A stretch of 64,000 nt of DNA from CAZHHH01 sp052400685 (GCA_052400685.1 JBQTGJ010000005.1); one strand, 5' to 3'. Positions 27,284 through 37,677 are shown, numbered from the stretch's first letter. Made by a program: numbers and translations. Notes: generated from the sequence alone by a model not told the origin.

Positions 27284-30200
27284 CTATTTTTTTATAAAAA
27301 CAGCGTTACCGGAATCTCCATTTACAAAGGATGCTTTAATTATATATGTACCCGAATTCAGGTTGGTTACATCAATGGGAGAAACCTTGGTTTCTATTAC
27401 TTTTTGCCCTGTAATACTAAATATCTGGTAGACTGACACGTCCTCTCCTCCCTCAACTGTTAACTGAGTTGCAGTAGGATTCGGATAAACCTTCATGTTC
27501 ATTTTCAAACTCATGGTCGGATCTACAAAATCAACACTCAACTTTTTGCTTTTAAGCTGATTAAGGAAACTACCATTATTAATTGCAAATGAATTACTAT
27601 TTTGATAAGCATCCCAATTAATGGACCAGGTCATGATTCCACGAATGGTCGGATAAATTACAGCTAATGTGTTAAAAGCCTCTTGCAAACCGGCATCGGA
27701 TATTTGTCCGCTTCCGGCTGCGCTCGCAGACGCAGGTACTCCAATGACCACCTGATCAGCCCTTAAGCCTGGGAAAAAGTAATCTTCATTCCCATTAAGG
27801 GAGAAGCCTTCGATGGCCATTCGACACATCTCAACAATACCTGCTACAGTTCCCATATCATAGTAGGATTCATCTAAACCTTTCATGGATCCTGAATTAT
27901 ACAACTGTGCTTGTACATAGGTAATTTCATCTCGCAAAGCATGAATAACAGGAACGTAAACGCCAGATCGCGTATCTACATAACTATTTAAGCCTCCATA
28001 ATAAGTATGTCCCATCTGAAAATAAAAAGTTTCAGGTGCAAAGGACAAAATAAAATTATCATTATAGACGCTGGTTATTTCTGTTAGCGCCTGTATTAGA
28101 TTTACGACCTTAGGAGATATTGGGTTTTCAAAATCAGGATCGGCTCCGGATACAAATTCGATGGAATATTGTTCCAGATCAATATCAATTCCATCAAATC
28201 CATATTCATCCACAAATCCTTTAATTGAGCTTACAAACGTACTTACTGCACTTGCAGACCCTAAAGAAAAATAGCCTTCGTAGCCTCCAATTGACAGAAC
28301 TACTTTTTTCCCACTGGCCTGTAAAGCTTTCACATCGGCCTTAAAATCATCAATAGTGTAATCAGGAGATAAACCCGAGATAGAAAACATCATCTTTCCA
28401 TCGGTACTACCTGGCGTTACCGGTTCGGCAAAGGCAATATTTATTACATCCCAATACTCGTTTACTTCTCTCAACGGAATAAAAGGTACGCCGCCATCCC
28501 AGGTATGCCAATAACCACTCATTATTCTATCGGGCAAGCTGACAACACTACCACCGGGCGCATCATCTGTAGTGACACTAACAGCCGTTGAAAAGACCGA
28601 CGTACCAGCAGCATTTTGTGCGCCGACCATGTAATAATAAGTTGAGGACGCCAACAAACCACTATGACTATAACTAGTTGTATTACTATCAATTTCCGCC
28701 AAGTAATTCCAGGTTGAACCATCTGTAGAATACTGAATAATAAAACTTTGTTCGTTTGTTGAATTATCAGTCCAATTTAGTAAAACAGCACTACTCGACG
28801 TTGCTATTGCGGAGAAATTTTCAGGTGTGTTGGGTAGGGTAATAACATTATTAGTAATTGTTGCTGTGATGTTAGTTGTTGAAGTACTCCCCGCATTATC
28901 AGTTACAGTTAAAGTAACCGTATAAATTCCTGATTCTGAATAGCTATGCGCAGCACTAACGCCCGAACCGGTGGCGTCATCGCCAAAATCCCAGCTATAT
29001 ACATAAGGCAATGTGCCTCCTGAGGCCACCGCTGTAAAAATCACAGCACTATCAACCAGCCCAATAAAAGAGCCCTCCACAATAACCTTGAACTCAGTTA
29101 CAGCATCAGAACCACATGTTCCCATATTTTCCCAGGTATCATCAATACCTGGAGTACCATCGGTCCACCATTTTGCCTGATAATTAACGCCATTATGCGA
29201 AACCTGAGAAGCACCTACATAGGCCCCTGCAACCCATGCCGGCCAGCAATCGCTGCCAGCATCGTTATCATCCAAGACACCGTCATCACAAACGCCCATA
29301 TTTTCCCATGTGTCATCAGCTCCCGGGGTACCATCTGTCCACCATTTTGCCTGATAATTAACACCATTATACGATACCTGAGAGCCTCCAACATAGGCTC
29401 CGGCAACCCATGCAGGCCAACAATCACCATCAGTATCGTTATCATCAGAAGCACTACCATCGCAAACACCCATATTTTCCCATGTGTCATCAACTCCCGG
29501 CATACCGTCAGTCCACCATTTCGCTTGATAATTAATACCATTATACGAGACCTGAGAGCCTCCAACGTAGGCCCCGGTAACCCATACAGGCCAGCAATCG
29601 CCATCAGTACCTCCGGTGCTTGAGATAATGACATTAGTGGTAGTTTTAGCCACAGAACCCTGAGAATCCGTAACAGTTAATGTAACAATATAACTACCTT
29701 CAGCAGCGTATGCATAAGAAAACTCTATTTGGTCAGTATCAGTGGCAGTTCCATCTCCCATTAACCAATTATAGCTATATGGAGCAATTCCTCCGGTTGC
29801 TGACGCAATAAAACTTATATTTTGCGCTAAATCAGCAACATAAGGTCCATTGGCACTAATTGTAAGAGTTTCCGAATTATCAGAACCAACCACCTGATAA
29901 ATAGCACTTAACAGAGAGTTCTCATTCATTGCATCCTGAGACAGTTCCCAAATCATAATTCCTCCGTAGGATTTTGCCAATTCACTCTTTTGTTTAATGG
30001 TTGGAAGACCATTGTAATAATCACCATTGAAAAAATCTTCATTCTCACTAGCACCTGCAACCAGCAAACTGGCGTAACTAATCATAGAAGGACGAGAATA
30101 AAAAGGCACACCTAATACTGTTTTACGATTATCCATACCTTTACCAGTCCAGTAGTCAAGTGCCGACACAGCATAGCTATAAGGAGAGTGACCTGCACCT

Positions 30201-32323
30201 GAATCCCCATCATAAGCCATTACATTCAAAAAATCGAGTGCATTTAAAGCATCTATATTTATATATTGGCCATAATAATCGCCACCAGGAACGGCGGCAG
30301 ACAACACTTTATTATTACGATGTAGTTTATTTGCTAACACTTGCAACATGCTGGCATAATCAGTGGCCCTGTTAATTGGATATTCCCAATCAATATCAAC
30401 CCCATCCAAATCATACTGATCACACAACGCAACTAAATTATCCGCAAACTTATCGCGTAAAACAGAGGAAGCAGCAATCGCTTCAAATCCAGGATTATTT
30501 AAGTCAGTCCATCCTCCCACAGCAATACACACTTTGACATTATTGGCATGTGCAAGAGTAACTATTCCCTGAAGTTTTGCCTGATCAGGAACAGCATCCA
30601 AAGAGCCATCACCAGTTGCTGAAGGCGCCACAAAAGCATAAATAATGTGCGTTAATTTATCATATTGAATATCGGAAACATCACCTTGATAATAAGGGAA
30701 ATAACCCACAATCTTCAGATCACTCTCCACTTGACCATCATCCGGTTCTTCTTCATCATCCGCATCATTATTATCGCCAGTATCACCAGAAGCAAAAACC
30801 TCATTTATTTTATTTACCAAAACAGATTTAACCAAGTCCCATCGTTTTAATTTGGTTCCAAAGCTTGTAGCTGTTCCACTTATTTCTAAATCACCATAAC
30901 CTGTCCAGATTATTGATCCGGCCAGATTATTATCGTTAATAAACTGTGCCTTTATGCCAATAGACTCCTCATCATCATAACTTAAAAAATATTTTCCATT
31001 GGTCAAGTATGGTACTTTAGCCTGATCGTCCCAGTGGCGTGTCCATCCGTTGATGGTTCCCAATCCTGTTTTTTGAGCGATATAGAAATAATTAGGAGTG
31101 CCATCATAGATATCCAATGGCCAATTTGTATAGTCGGCACAAGTAGAAATTGGGCCATCAGGCTGAACTGTAACGCTCACTTTTTGAGTAGGCACATTAA
31201 CCGATGCATCATTGGTGCAAACCACTCCACGACCATAAAAAGGGCATCCCATATTTATCATTGTAGAAGGCACTCCAAGATCATTTAACTTATCGAGTGT
31301 TGATTGCCAATTAAAGGAAGGCTCTTCAGCTCCATCATAAGAATAGACAGGCGAATTATGCCCCGCGATATTCGACCATCCGCCGTTAAAATCATAAGTC
31401 ATCATATTAAAATAGTCCATAGTTTTGATGAGCTTATCCCATTCAAAACCTTCTAATTTAGCAGGAGCAGCTGACATCGCCGCTGTTATTAGACTTTCAG
31501 AACCGATAGCATCTCTGATTTCTTGTACTAGTGTAGTAAAATTAGCAAAGTCGGCTTCAGATCCAGAAAAGTTCATACCTCCAAAGCCGGGATATTCCCA
31601 ATCCAGATCAATACCATCAAAACCTATAGCAATCAATTTTTTACAATCTGTAATAAAACGAGCGCGCTTAACGGGGTCAGCCGCCATCTCCGGGAAATGC
31701 TTACACATACTCCATCCACCAATAGAAGCCATCACTTTCACACCATTCTGATGCGCAAGATCAAGTAATCCCATTGCACCATCTTCAACATGCAAAGGCA
31801 ATGGTAGCGGCTTATCGTATAGGCCCCAGCCTGGGTTAGACCAGGTTGTGCCACCTTCAACAACTTCAAATCCCTGTGCTTTAGCCCGGTCAACAACACT
31901 GCTGCTTATGTATTGGATAATATCTAATTCGCCAAATAAAATATACAAATCCCAACTGCTATATACATCAGTGTAAAAAATATCGCCCGGCTCTTGTATT
32001 TCACCAGCCATGTAAATACTCTTATTTCGCAGGTCGCCGCTGTGTAATGAACCATCATTAGCCACTCCGAAAAAGGAATAGTTTAAAACAGTGTACTTAG
32101 AATAATCAATGTTTAATTGAGTTAATGCTCCGGCTGAAGGAAGGCCCGCTGAGACAGCTTTCCATGCATCCCATTGCGTAACATAACCAATTACTTGTTT
32201 ATTGTGGTCGCCAGTGTTGGCTAATCCTCCAGTATTTACCTGTGCGTATAATGCCGGGGTAAAGAATAGCAGCAAGCAATATGCTAAAACCACTATAGGT
32301 TGGTGTGTTTTTAGGTTTCTCAT
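27284..32323 (-). CDS. Giant secreted chitinase: three GH18 modules, PKD, three CBM5/12, Fn3, T9SS domain
   Basis: Start chosen at the ATG at 32323 (MRNLKTHQ, then a signal peptide ending LYAQ), giving 1679 residues. GH18 module 1 has the catalytic motif DGIDLDWE near residue 238, module 2 DGVDIDWE near 638, and module 3 DGIDIDLE near 1375, so all three DxxDxDxE sites are intact. Between modules 2 and 3 lie a PKD domain, three near-identical CBM5/12 chitin-binding repeats starting CWP.WV.GAYVG (about 910, 965, 1025), a second PKD and an Fn3 domain. The C-terminus (KVYPNPTATQLTVEGG) is a T9SS sorting domain. It would be secreted to attack insoluble chitin. First in the physical array of hydrolases and last in transcription order; a terminator follows. 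Confidence 0.93.
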   Translation of the reverse strand: MRNLKTHQPIVVLAYCLLLFFTPALYAQVNTGGLANTGDHNKQVIGYVTQWDAWKAVSAGLPSAGALTQLNIDYSKYTVLNYSFFGVANDGSLHSGDLRNKSIYMAGEIQEPGDIFYTDVYSSWDLYILFGELDIIQYISSSVVDRAKAQGFEVVEGGTTWSNPGWGLYDKPLPLPLHVEDGAMGLLDLAHQNGVKVMASIGGWSMCKHFPEMAADPVKRARFITDCKKLIAIGFDGIDLDWEYPGFGGMNFSGSEADFANFTTLVQEIRDAIGSESLITAAMSAAPAKLEGFEWDKLIKTMDYFNMMTYDFNGGWSNIAGHNSPVYSYDGAEEPSFNWQSTLDKLNDLGVPSTMINMGCPFYGRGVVCTNDASVNVPTQKVSVTVQPDGPISTCADYTNWPLDIYDGTPNYFYIAQKTGLGTINGWTRHWDDQAKVPYLTNGKYFLSYDDEESIGIKAQFINDNNLAGSIIWTGYGDLEISGTATSFGTKLKRWDLVKSVLVNKINEVFASGDTGDNNDADDEEEPDDGQVESDLKIVGYFPYYQGDVSDIQYDKLTHIIYAFVAPSATGDGSLDAVPDQAKLQGIVTLAHANNVKVCIAVGGWTDLNNPGFEAIAASSVLRDKFADNLVALCDQYDLDGVDIDWEYPINRATDYASMLQVLANKLHRNNKVLSAAVPGGDYYGQYINIDALNALDFLNVMAYDGDSGAGHSPYSYAVSALDYWTGKGMDNRKTVLGVPFYSRPSMISYASLLVAGASENEDFFNGDYYNGLPTIKQKSELAKSYGGIMIWELSQDAMNENSLLSAIYQVVGSDNSETLTISANGPYVADLAQNISFIASATGGIAPYSYNWLMGDGTATDTDQIEFSYAYAAEGSYIVTLTVTDSQGSVAKTTTNVIISSTGGTDGDCWPVWVTGAYVGGSQVSYNGINYQAKWWTDGMPGVDDTWENMGVCDGSASDDNDTDGDCWPAWVAGAYVGGSQVSYNGVNYQAKWWTDGTPGADDTWENMGVCDDGVLDDNDAGSDCWPAWVAGAYVGASQVSHNGVNYQAKWWTDGTPGIDDTWENMGTCGSDAVTEFKVIVEGSFIGLVDSAVIFTAVASGGTLPYVYSWDFGDDATGSGVSAAHSYSESGIYTVTLTVTDNAGSTSTTNITATITNNVITLPNTPENFSAIATSSSAVLLNWTDNSTNEQSFIIQYSTDGSTWNYLAEIDSNTTSYSHSGLLASSTYYYMVGAQNAAGTSVFSTAVSVTTDDAPGGSVVSLPDRIMSGYWHTWDGGVPFIPLREVNEYWDVINIAFAEPVTPGSTDGKMMFSISGLSPDYTIDDFKADVKALQASGKKVVLSIGGYEGYFSLGSASAVSTFVSSIKGFVDEYGFDGIDIDLEQYSIEFVSGADPDFENPISPKVVNLIQALTEITSVYNDNFILSFAPETFYFQMGHTYYGGLNSYVDTRSGVYVPVIHALRDEITYVQAQLYNSGSMKGLDESYYDMGTVAGIVEMCRMAIEGFSLNGNEDYFFPGLRADQVVIGVPASASAAGSGQISDAGLQEAFNTLAVIYPTIRGIMTWSINWDAYQNSNSFAINNGSFLNQLKSKKLSVDFVDPTMSLKMNMKVYPNPTATQLTVEGGEDVSVYQIFSITGQKVIETKVSPIDVTNLNSGTYIIKASFVNGDSGNAVFIKK

Positions 32324-32751
32324 AAAACAATTTTTTATAGCAAATTTGCTATCGTTTAAAACTATGTTTTTACGATTATTTATTATCAATTAAAAAATGT
32401 CATTAATTATCTAACAGCACCAATCCCTCACATACAACTAAATCACAATTCATTACAAACGCTCCATTTTCAATCCACAGTTCTCAATCATTCGGTTACA
32501 GGCAATACTATAACCAAAAGAGATTAGTTGAATTACAATAAAAAACGAGCTATCGCGAAATAGCTTTTGAATAAAAAGGCACTGATATTCCATATATCTA
32601 ATGAGCCATACTAAGAGCTCACCATAGGAAAGATGCTAAACAGGTTGTTTCGCAATAGACTTATCTTCATACGAATTTTACACTCCTAATAAACAAATAT
32701 TTATAACGGCCAATTAGCACATCATACATAGTCAGACTAACCAACCTCAAA
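32324..32751. other. Intergenic region upstream of the chitinase gene
   Basis: AT-rich; AACGAGCTATCGCGAAATAGCTTTTGA near 32545-32571 holds a short hairpin (AGCTATCGCGAAATAGCT). No gene. Confidence 0.4.
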
Positions 32752-32842
32752 TCGTGTTTGTCCTCAAAATGAGCATTTACAATAGTAAATGCTCACTTTT
32801 CAAACTTCGAAAGTCTCAAAAATGAAATTTTCTCACTAACAC
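32752..32842 (+). repeat. MITE-like palindromic repeat, short copy
   Basis: TTGTCCTCAAAATGAGCATTTACAATAGTAAATGCTCAC includes a perfect inner palindrome (GAGCATTTAC/GTAAATGCTC); CTTCGAAAGTCTCAAAAATG follows. Confidence 0.65.
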
Positions 32843-32845
32843 GAT

Positions 32846-35125
32846 TTAATTTTTCACAAACGGGATATTTGCCACGGAATTTTGTTTTGTTACCCGTAAA
32901 ATATATTTCCCTTTTGTTAAGTCACTTACCGATAGAGAGGTCCCGGTTGTATGCTTCACTTTTATACCATTTATAGAAAACACCTCCAGTAAAGATTGTT
33001 GATCTGCCCCACTTACATATAAATATTGACTGGCCGGATTTGGATAAACAGATATTTGCAATGATTCATCATTAAATGTAGTTGCAGAATTATTGAAAGT
33101 TGTTGATTTTAGAGCACCTGCGTATATTCTTATCCAATTTAAGTTCCAACCTCCCTGCAAAGCATATACTCCAATATTATAAGTTCCTGCATCTACCGAT
33201 ACCGTCTGGCTCATGGTGGCCCAGTTTTGCCACCCTCCTGTTGAAGGAATTGAAGCCGTACCCAATACCGTAGCACCTGCATTAAGATCCAACGAAAGGT
33301 CGGCGCCATCAACACTAGCCACACGGTATTCAAAAGTATATATACCGGATGTTGGAAAAGTAATATCATTGTATGCCATCCAATCGCCGGCATCAATATA
33401 GGCAACATTAAATCCGCCCTCATCACATAATTCTGACTCTACTCCAGACATATTCGTATAATTTTCAGCCTCAATTAACACGGCATTATTGCCCGGTGTA
33501 ATTTTCAACCAGTTGATATTCCACCCGCCTTTTAAAGCGTACAAACCCAGATTATAAGTCCCTGCATCAAGGTTTACTGTTTGGGATACTGTGGTCCAAT
33601 TTTGCCAGTCATTGGTAGAAGGAATATCTACCGTGCCAAGAACGATAGCCCCTGCATTAAGATCTAATGAAAGTTCACCTCCGTTTAAACTAGCTACACG
33701 ATATTCAAAAGTATATGAGCCTGAGGTTGAAAAAGTAATATTATTGTACACCATGTAATCATCAGTATCGATATATGACACATTAAAACCTCCTTCAGAA
33801 CAGGTTTCAATCTCAACGCCAGACATTATAGAATAATTTTCGGCTTCTATAAAAGTAGATAAAGAACTATCGTCAGCTCCGTCATCGCCGCCACTATTAG
33901 TATCACCATTAAACCCCCCAATAGTAATTGTCACATTCTGGGGATTAGGTGTATGAATGGTTGCCGATTGATCAAATACATCATCATAACAAAAGGCATA
34001 GGTAAGTCCATTATAACTAATACCAGACTGATGCCAGAATTTGCAGTACCAATTATAAGGCTCAGTTTGGTAATAATTTGAACTAACCGACCAGTCCTGT
34101 TGAACGCCAGAGGCAACATTTAAATTGATAGCATGACGCGTAACAGCCGCACAAAACTGAGCCTGCACTACGAGATCCCATTGTCCTCCTGAAGCTAAAA
34201 CGCCACTACCTTCCATGGCTTCAATTGTGGTTGGTCGTCTGGAAATGGTAGCTGTTTGACCATCCGCATCGCGCGTGAAAACAAATTGCTCATTTGTAAC
34301 ACGCCCTCTCCAAACACCGGCATCGCCAGCATAAAACACCAATTGATCGGTAGCATATTTTGACCATATAGAGTTGATGTAAGCGTCCAAATAGCCTTCA
34401 TATGCACCCCCAGCCTGAAAATCGGAAATTTTAGATGGGAAATGAATGATACCCTCTTGAGCATTTAGACAATTTTGAAAAGCAGCAGGTGCCATTGTTT
34501 GCCATTGTGAAATAATAGCATCATGGGCGCTTATTTCGCCAACTTTCTTATAAAAATCATCCCCCCACACTTCAAGACCCATAGGATATTGATACGAATC
34601 AACACGGGTGGTATTACACCACAAGCCGGCATTATTGTATGTTAACTCAATTAATTCGTATTTAATACCCTGATTGGGATCTGTTGCGTTTGCCAGGTTT
34701 GGCGCAGCATAACCACTTGGGTCACCTGAGTAACCAAAAAAATAAAGATATAGCTGACTTTTAAACGAAATCATAATTCTGCAACCAGCTATCTGCGGAA
34801 TATTTACTATATGATTAGGAATATCACTCAATTTGGTAAAACAATCGGCATAAAGCGCATTTTCACCTGGCCCCATATTGCCACTGATGACCGGGCCTGG
34901 AACTGTGTTGTAACTCGTACTCATTTGATGGACAATGCCTGTTTGTGCATCCACCCACACATGACCATCAATGATCCCTACAATAGCCACATAAACCTCA
35001 TCATCACTATAAACTGAATTATTATTTATAGTATACGGTAGTGTTTGTCCAAAAGCGGCATAAGAAACCATCAATTCGAATAAAAGCACTGGCAATAATA
35101 ATAACAATACATTTCGTGTTTTCAT
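32846..35125 (-). CDS. Secreted GH64 beta-1,3-glucanase with two CBM6 modules and T9SS domain
   Basis: From the ATG at 35125 (MKTRNVLLLLLPVLL signal peptide), 759 residues. The frame is open upstream to 35236, but that part lies towards a repeat and lacks a signal. Residues about 25-405 match the GH64 thaumatin-like family, which releases laminaripentaose from beta-1,3-glucan: EVYVAIVGI, a PSKISDFQAGGAYEGYLD-like segment, and near the end YNWYCKFWHQ with YAFCYDDV. Two CBM6 modules follow, each opening EAENYS/T.MSGVE and containing LSLDLNAGA, then a T9SS sorting domain with ISVYPNPASQYLYVSG. Substrate fits fungal or algal beta-1,3-glucan. Confidence 0.85.
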   Translation of the reverse strand: MKTRNVLLLLLPVLLFELMVSYAAFGQTLPYTINNNSVYSDDEVYVAIVGIIDGHVWVDAQTGIVHQMSTSYNTVPGPVISGNMGPGENALYADCFTKLSDIPNHIVNIPQIAGCRIMISFKSQLYLYFFGYSGDPSGYAAPNLANATDPNQGIKYELIELTYNNAGLWCNTTRVDSYQYPMGLEVWGDDFYKKVGEISAHDAIISQWQTMAPAAFQNCLNAQEGIIHFPSKISDFQAGGAYEGYLDAYINSIWSKYATDQLVFYAGDAGVWRGRVTNEQFVFTRDADGQTATISRRPTTIEAMEGSGVLASGGQWDLVVQAQFCAAVTRHAINLNVASGVQQDWSVSSNYYQTEPYNWYCKFWHQSGISYNGLTYAFCYDDVFDQSATIHTPNPQNVTITIGGFNGDTNSGGDDGADDSSLSTFIEAENYSIMSGVEIETCSEGGFNVSYIDTDDYMVYNNITFSTSGSYTFEYRVASLNGGELSLDLNAGAIVLGTVDIPSTNDWQNWTTVSQTVNLDAGTYNLGLYALKGGWNINWLKITPGNNAVLIEAENYTNMSGVESELCDEGGFNVAYIDAGDWMAYNDITFPTSGIYTFEYRVASVDGADLSLDLNAGATVLGTASIPSTGGWQNWATMSQTVSVDAGTYNIGVYALQGGWNLNWIRIYAGALKSTTFNNSATTFNDESLQISVYPNPASQYLYVSGADQQSLLEVFSINGIKVKHTTGTSLSVSDLTKGKYILRVTKQNSVANIPFVKN

Positions 35126-35183
35126 CTTGTTTATATTTAAAATAGCATCTGCAACAGGAAATTCATTTGCAGACACTAAATAG

Positions 35184-35324
35184 AGTCTGTCTATAAAGTC
35201 CAACTTCTGCGTTACGCTTGCTCTCAAAATGGTCATTTACGGGAGTAAACTCACATTTTTCGAGCTGCGCAAGCCTTGAATTTGAACTTTACAGCTCAAA
35301 CTCCCGACTTTATGGACAGGCACT
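35184..35324 (+). repeat. MITE-like palindromic repeat, best-preserved copy
   Basis: 141 bp with terminal inverted arms AGTCTGTCTATAAAGTC and GACTTTATGGACAGGCACT. The interior reads CCAACTTCTGCGTTACGCTTG, AATGGTCATTTACGGGAGTAAAC, and GCGCAAGCCTTGAATTTGAAC. CACTAAATAG occurs on both sides (35174-35183 and 35321-35330), a possible target-site duplication. No ORF. Confidence 0.8.
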
Positions 35325-35330
35325 AAATAG

Positions 35331-37394
35331 TTATTGTTTAATAAAAATATGATTCATTACTCGACCCTCATCTTTACATTTAAGAATGTACATTCCCTCT
35401 CCTAATGAAGAAGCATCAATAGATTGGCCGATGAAAGAAAGTTGCAGTTGTCCTATGGTGTTATAAACTTCTATTATTGCATTTTCGGTAACCCCGCTAA
35501 TGTATAACCGATTTATAACTGGGTTCGGATATACTTCAACAACATGATCGGGTTGAACAGAAGCACTTTCTTCAACCATACTTTTTGTTGCCGACTCGAT
35601 GTAATTAATAGAAAAATTATCGATGTTCCATCCTCCTGTTGAAGCATACAGTCCTACAGCATAGTTACCGCCATCTATATAGACAGACTGCTGAACGGTA
35701 GTCCAGATCTGCCAATCGCCGGTAGAAGGAATATCAACTGTACCTAACACGATAGTTCCTGCATTAAGATCAAGAGAAAGAACACCTCCACCTGCTTCGC
35801 TCGCAACTTTATAAATAAACGTGTAATATCCGGAATATGGAAAATAAATAGCATTATAAGCCAACCAATCACCATTATCAACATACGAAACATTAAATCC
35901 TCCATCCGAACAAGATTCCGTTTCAATACCTGACATACTGCTATAATTTTCAGCCTCAATAATTGTTGACCAATCATCAGATTGTTTCGCTACCACAACA
36001 GAACTGATTTTGTCATTAAAATCTTCATCTACCAAACAATCATCAGAATTTGATAACGAAACAGTGGTTCCGATAAAATTGTCATCTTGATATAACACCA
36101 CTTTATACCCATTTTGTACATTTACAGACGAGATGTCATCATTTATTATTCCTAAGGACTGCAATTGACTTAGCGTGTAACGTCCTTCACTAATATTTAC
36201 TGCATATCCACCATAATTACAATCTTGATACAGTGTTACAGGTCCTGTAGAATATCCAGATACAGCATCTTGCGGCATAAGCGTTCCCAAATCGTTAATT
36301 ATAGATGGCATTTTCACACCTGAATTTACGCAGCCGCCATAGTGATGAAGGGCTACAACCAGGTTGTCGTCATAAGCAATTACAGGAGAACCGGAACTCC
36401 CCCCTTCTGTATCGGCATAATACTGTACATCGGTCGTATTAAAGCTATTAACCTGACTGTATCCGCCCGATTGATCATCGTACACCGAAATTTGTTTTCC
36501 TTTGGCACCCGGATGCTGAGGAATATATATACGTTCACCTACAGATGGTAAAGAAGGACGCAACTGCAAATAGCCATAAACTTGTGAGAGGTTGCCCGGA
36601 AGCTTCACTAAAGAATAATCGTAGCTATCATTTGTTTTGATCAGCGTTCCCGAATAAGCTTCCAGATTGCCCCGACAACCCAACCATGACCCACAATCGG
36701 TATCACATGATCCTTCACCCATAAATTCATATTCAGTATTATCGGCTGTGGACTGATCAGGAATTACGTGGTTATTGGTCATAATATGTCCTTCACTACC
36801 AATCAACCAACCCGTTCCTGCAGAATTACCATTCATGAATAACCTGCACACAGCTCTGGCTTTTTCATACATCCCGGTTCCTATATAACATTGCGCCCAC
36901 TGCTTATCATCACTTCCGCAAATTGATTTAAGGCCAGTTAAAGTATCAATTTCATCCTTGGTATAACCAAAAGCTACTTTGTCAATATCAAATCCATAAT
37001 CAACAGCTTTTCCTGTACTTATTAGCCTAACAATAGCCCCCTCATTTCTAACAACGCACGACCAGAAATCACTAATAACAACAGTGCCATTTCTCACTGA
37101 TTTTCCTTTGCCAAAATACCTTGTAACAACACCTGTTAAAGTATTCTCAATTTCTACATAATCGTTGGGGGCCAAACTAAAATTGGTAAAATGAATACGA
37201 ACATAAGCTGAGCCTTGGTTAATGTATTCCTTTTCGAAAATAACCCCACTATTTTTTATATAGGGATGAGAAGTCTGATCCTTAACCAATTTTTCTTCTC
37301 CTATTTTTATTATCGTTGATGCGTCTGTACAATTAATTGTTACACAAAATGAAAATGCAATCACAAATCGAATTAAAAAGTATTTGTAACTCAT
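35331..37394 (-). CDS. Secreted trypsin-like serine protease with beta/gamma-crystallin, CBM6 and T9SS domains
   Basis: A 687-residue exported protein. A signal peptide is followed by an N-terminal domain of about 150 residues and then a chymotrypsin-fold protease with triad His in MTNNHVI (about 207), Asp in DYSLVKL (about 257) and Ser in GGSSGSPV (about 332). Cys residues in GSCDTDCGSWLGCRG suggest disulfides. Next come a beta/gamma-crystallin-like domain (VTLYQDCNYGGYAVNIS and VVLYQDDNFIGTTVSLS repeats), one CBM6 and a T9SS domain (VEVYPNPVINRLYISG). The CBM6 is almost the same as those on the neighbouring glucanases, so the protease is probably targeted to beta-glucan, stripping wall proteins. 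Similar designs are known from yeast-lytic proteases. Confidence 0.85.
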   Translation of the reverse strand: MSYKYFLIRFVIAFSFCVTINCTDASTIIKIGEEKLVKDQTSHPYIKNSGVIFEKEYINQGSAYVRIHFTNFSLAPNDYVEIENTLTGVVTRYFGKGKSVRNGTVVISDFWSCVVRNEGAIVRLISTGKAVDYGFDIDKVAFGYTKDEIDTLTGLKSICGSDDKQWAQCYIGTGMYEKARAVCRLFMNGNSAGTGWLIGSEGHIMTNNHVIPDQSTADNTEYEFMGEGSCDTDCGSWLGCRGNLEAYSGTLIKTNDSYDYSLVKLPGNLSQVYGYLQLRPSLPSVGERIYIPQHPGAKGKQISVYDDQSGGYSQVNSFNTTDVQYYADTEGGSSGSPVIAYDDNLVVALHHYGGCVNSGVKMPSIINDLGTLMPQDAVSGYSTGPVTLYQDCNYGGYAVNISEGRYTLSQLQSLGIINDDISSVNVQNGYKVVLYQDDNFIGTTVSLSNSDDCLVDEDFNDKISSVVVAKQSDDWSTIIEAENYSSMSGIETESCSDGGFNVSYVDNGDWLAYNAIYFPYSGYYTFIYKVASEAGGGVLSLDLNAGTIVLGTVDIPSTGDWQIWTTVQQSVYIDGGNYAVGLYASTGGWNIDNFSINYIESATKSMVEESASVQPDHVVEVYPNPVINRLYISGVTENAIIEVYNTIGQLQLSFIGQSIDASSLGEGMYILKCKDEGRVMNHIFIKQ

Positions 37395-37550
37395 GTCTTA
37401 TTTTTTATGTCAAATAATGTATTCGTATAAATATGATATAGTGCTTACCCTAAGATTCCGGTTACAGATAAGTAATCTTCATTTTTAAAACTTTCGAAGT
37501 ATGAATATGGCATTTTCTTGCTGGCACTATATAGTCTGCGCATGAAACCT

Positions 37551-37677
37551 CAGGTGCTATATAAGAAACACTCAAATTCAAGGCTTACGAAGTCCGAAAA
37601 ACGTGAGTTTACTATAACAAATGGCCGTTTTGAAGACTAGCATACCGCCAAAGTTGGACTTTCCTAACAAGCTCTAT
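37551..37677 (-). repeat. MITE-like palindromic repeat, reverse orientation
   Basis: Reads CTCAAATTCAAGGCTTACGAAGTCCG, ACGTGAGTTTACTATAACAAATGGCC, AGCATACCGCCAAAGTTGGAC, the reverse of the 35.2-kb copy. Fragments of another copy lie at about 37470-37535. Confidence 0.65.

Noticed and set aside
29150..29600. CRISPR array, suggested by regularly spaced repeats
   Set aside because: The spacing of about 165-180 bases reflects coding repeats (CBM5/12) in frame within the chitinase; no other CRISPR-like arrays were seen.
29195..29634. Long ORFs on both strands across the CBM5/12 region of the chitinase
   Set aside because: They are shadows of the three repeated chitin-binding modules; the periodicity of their translations comes from those repeats.
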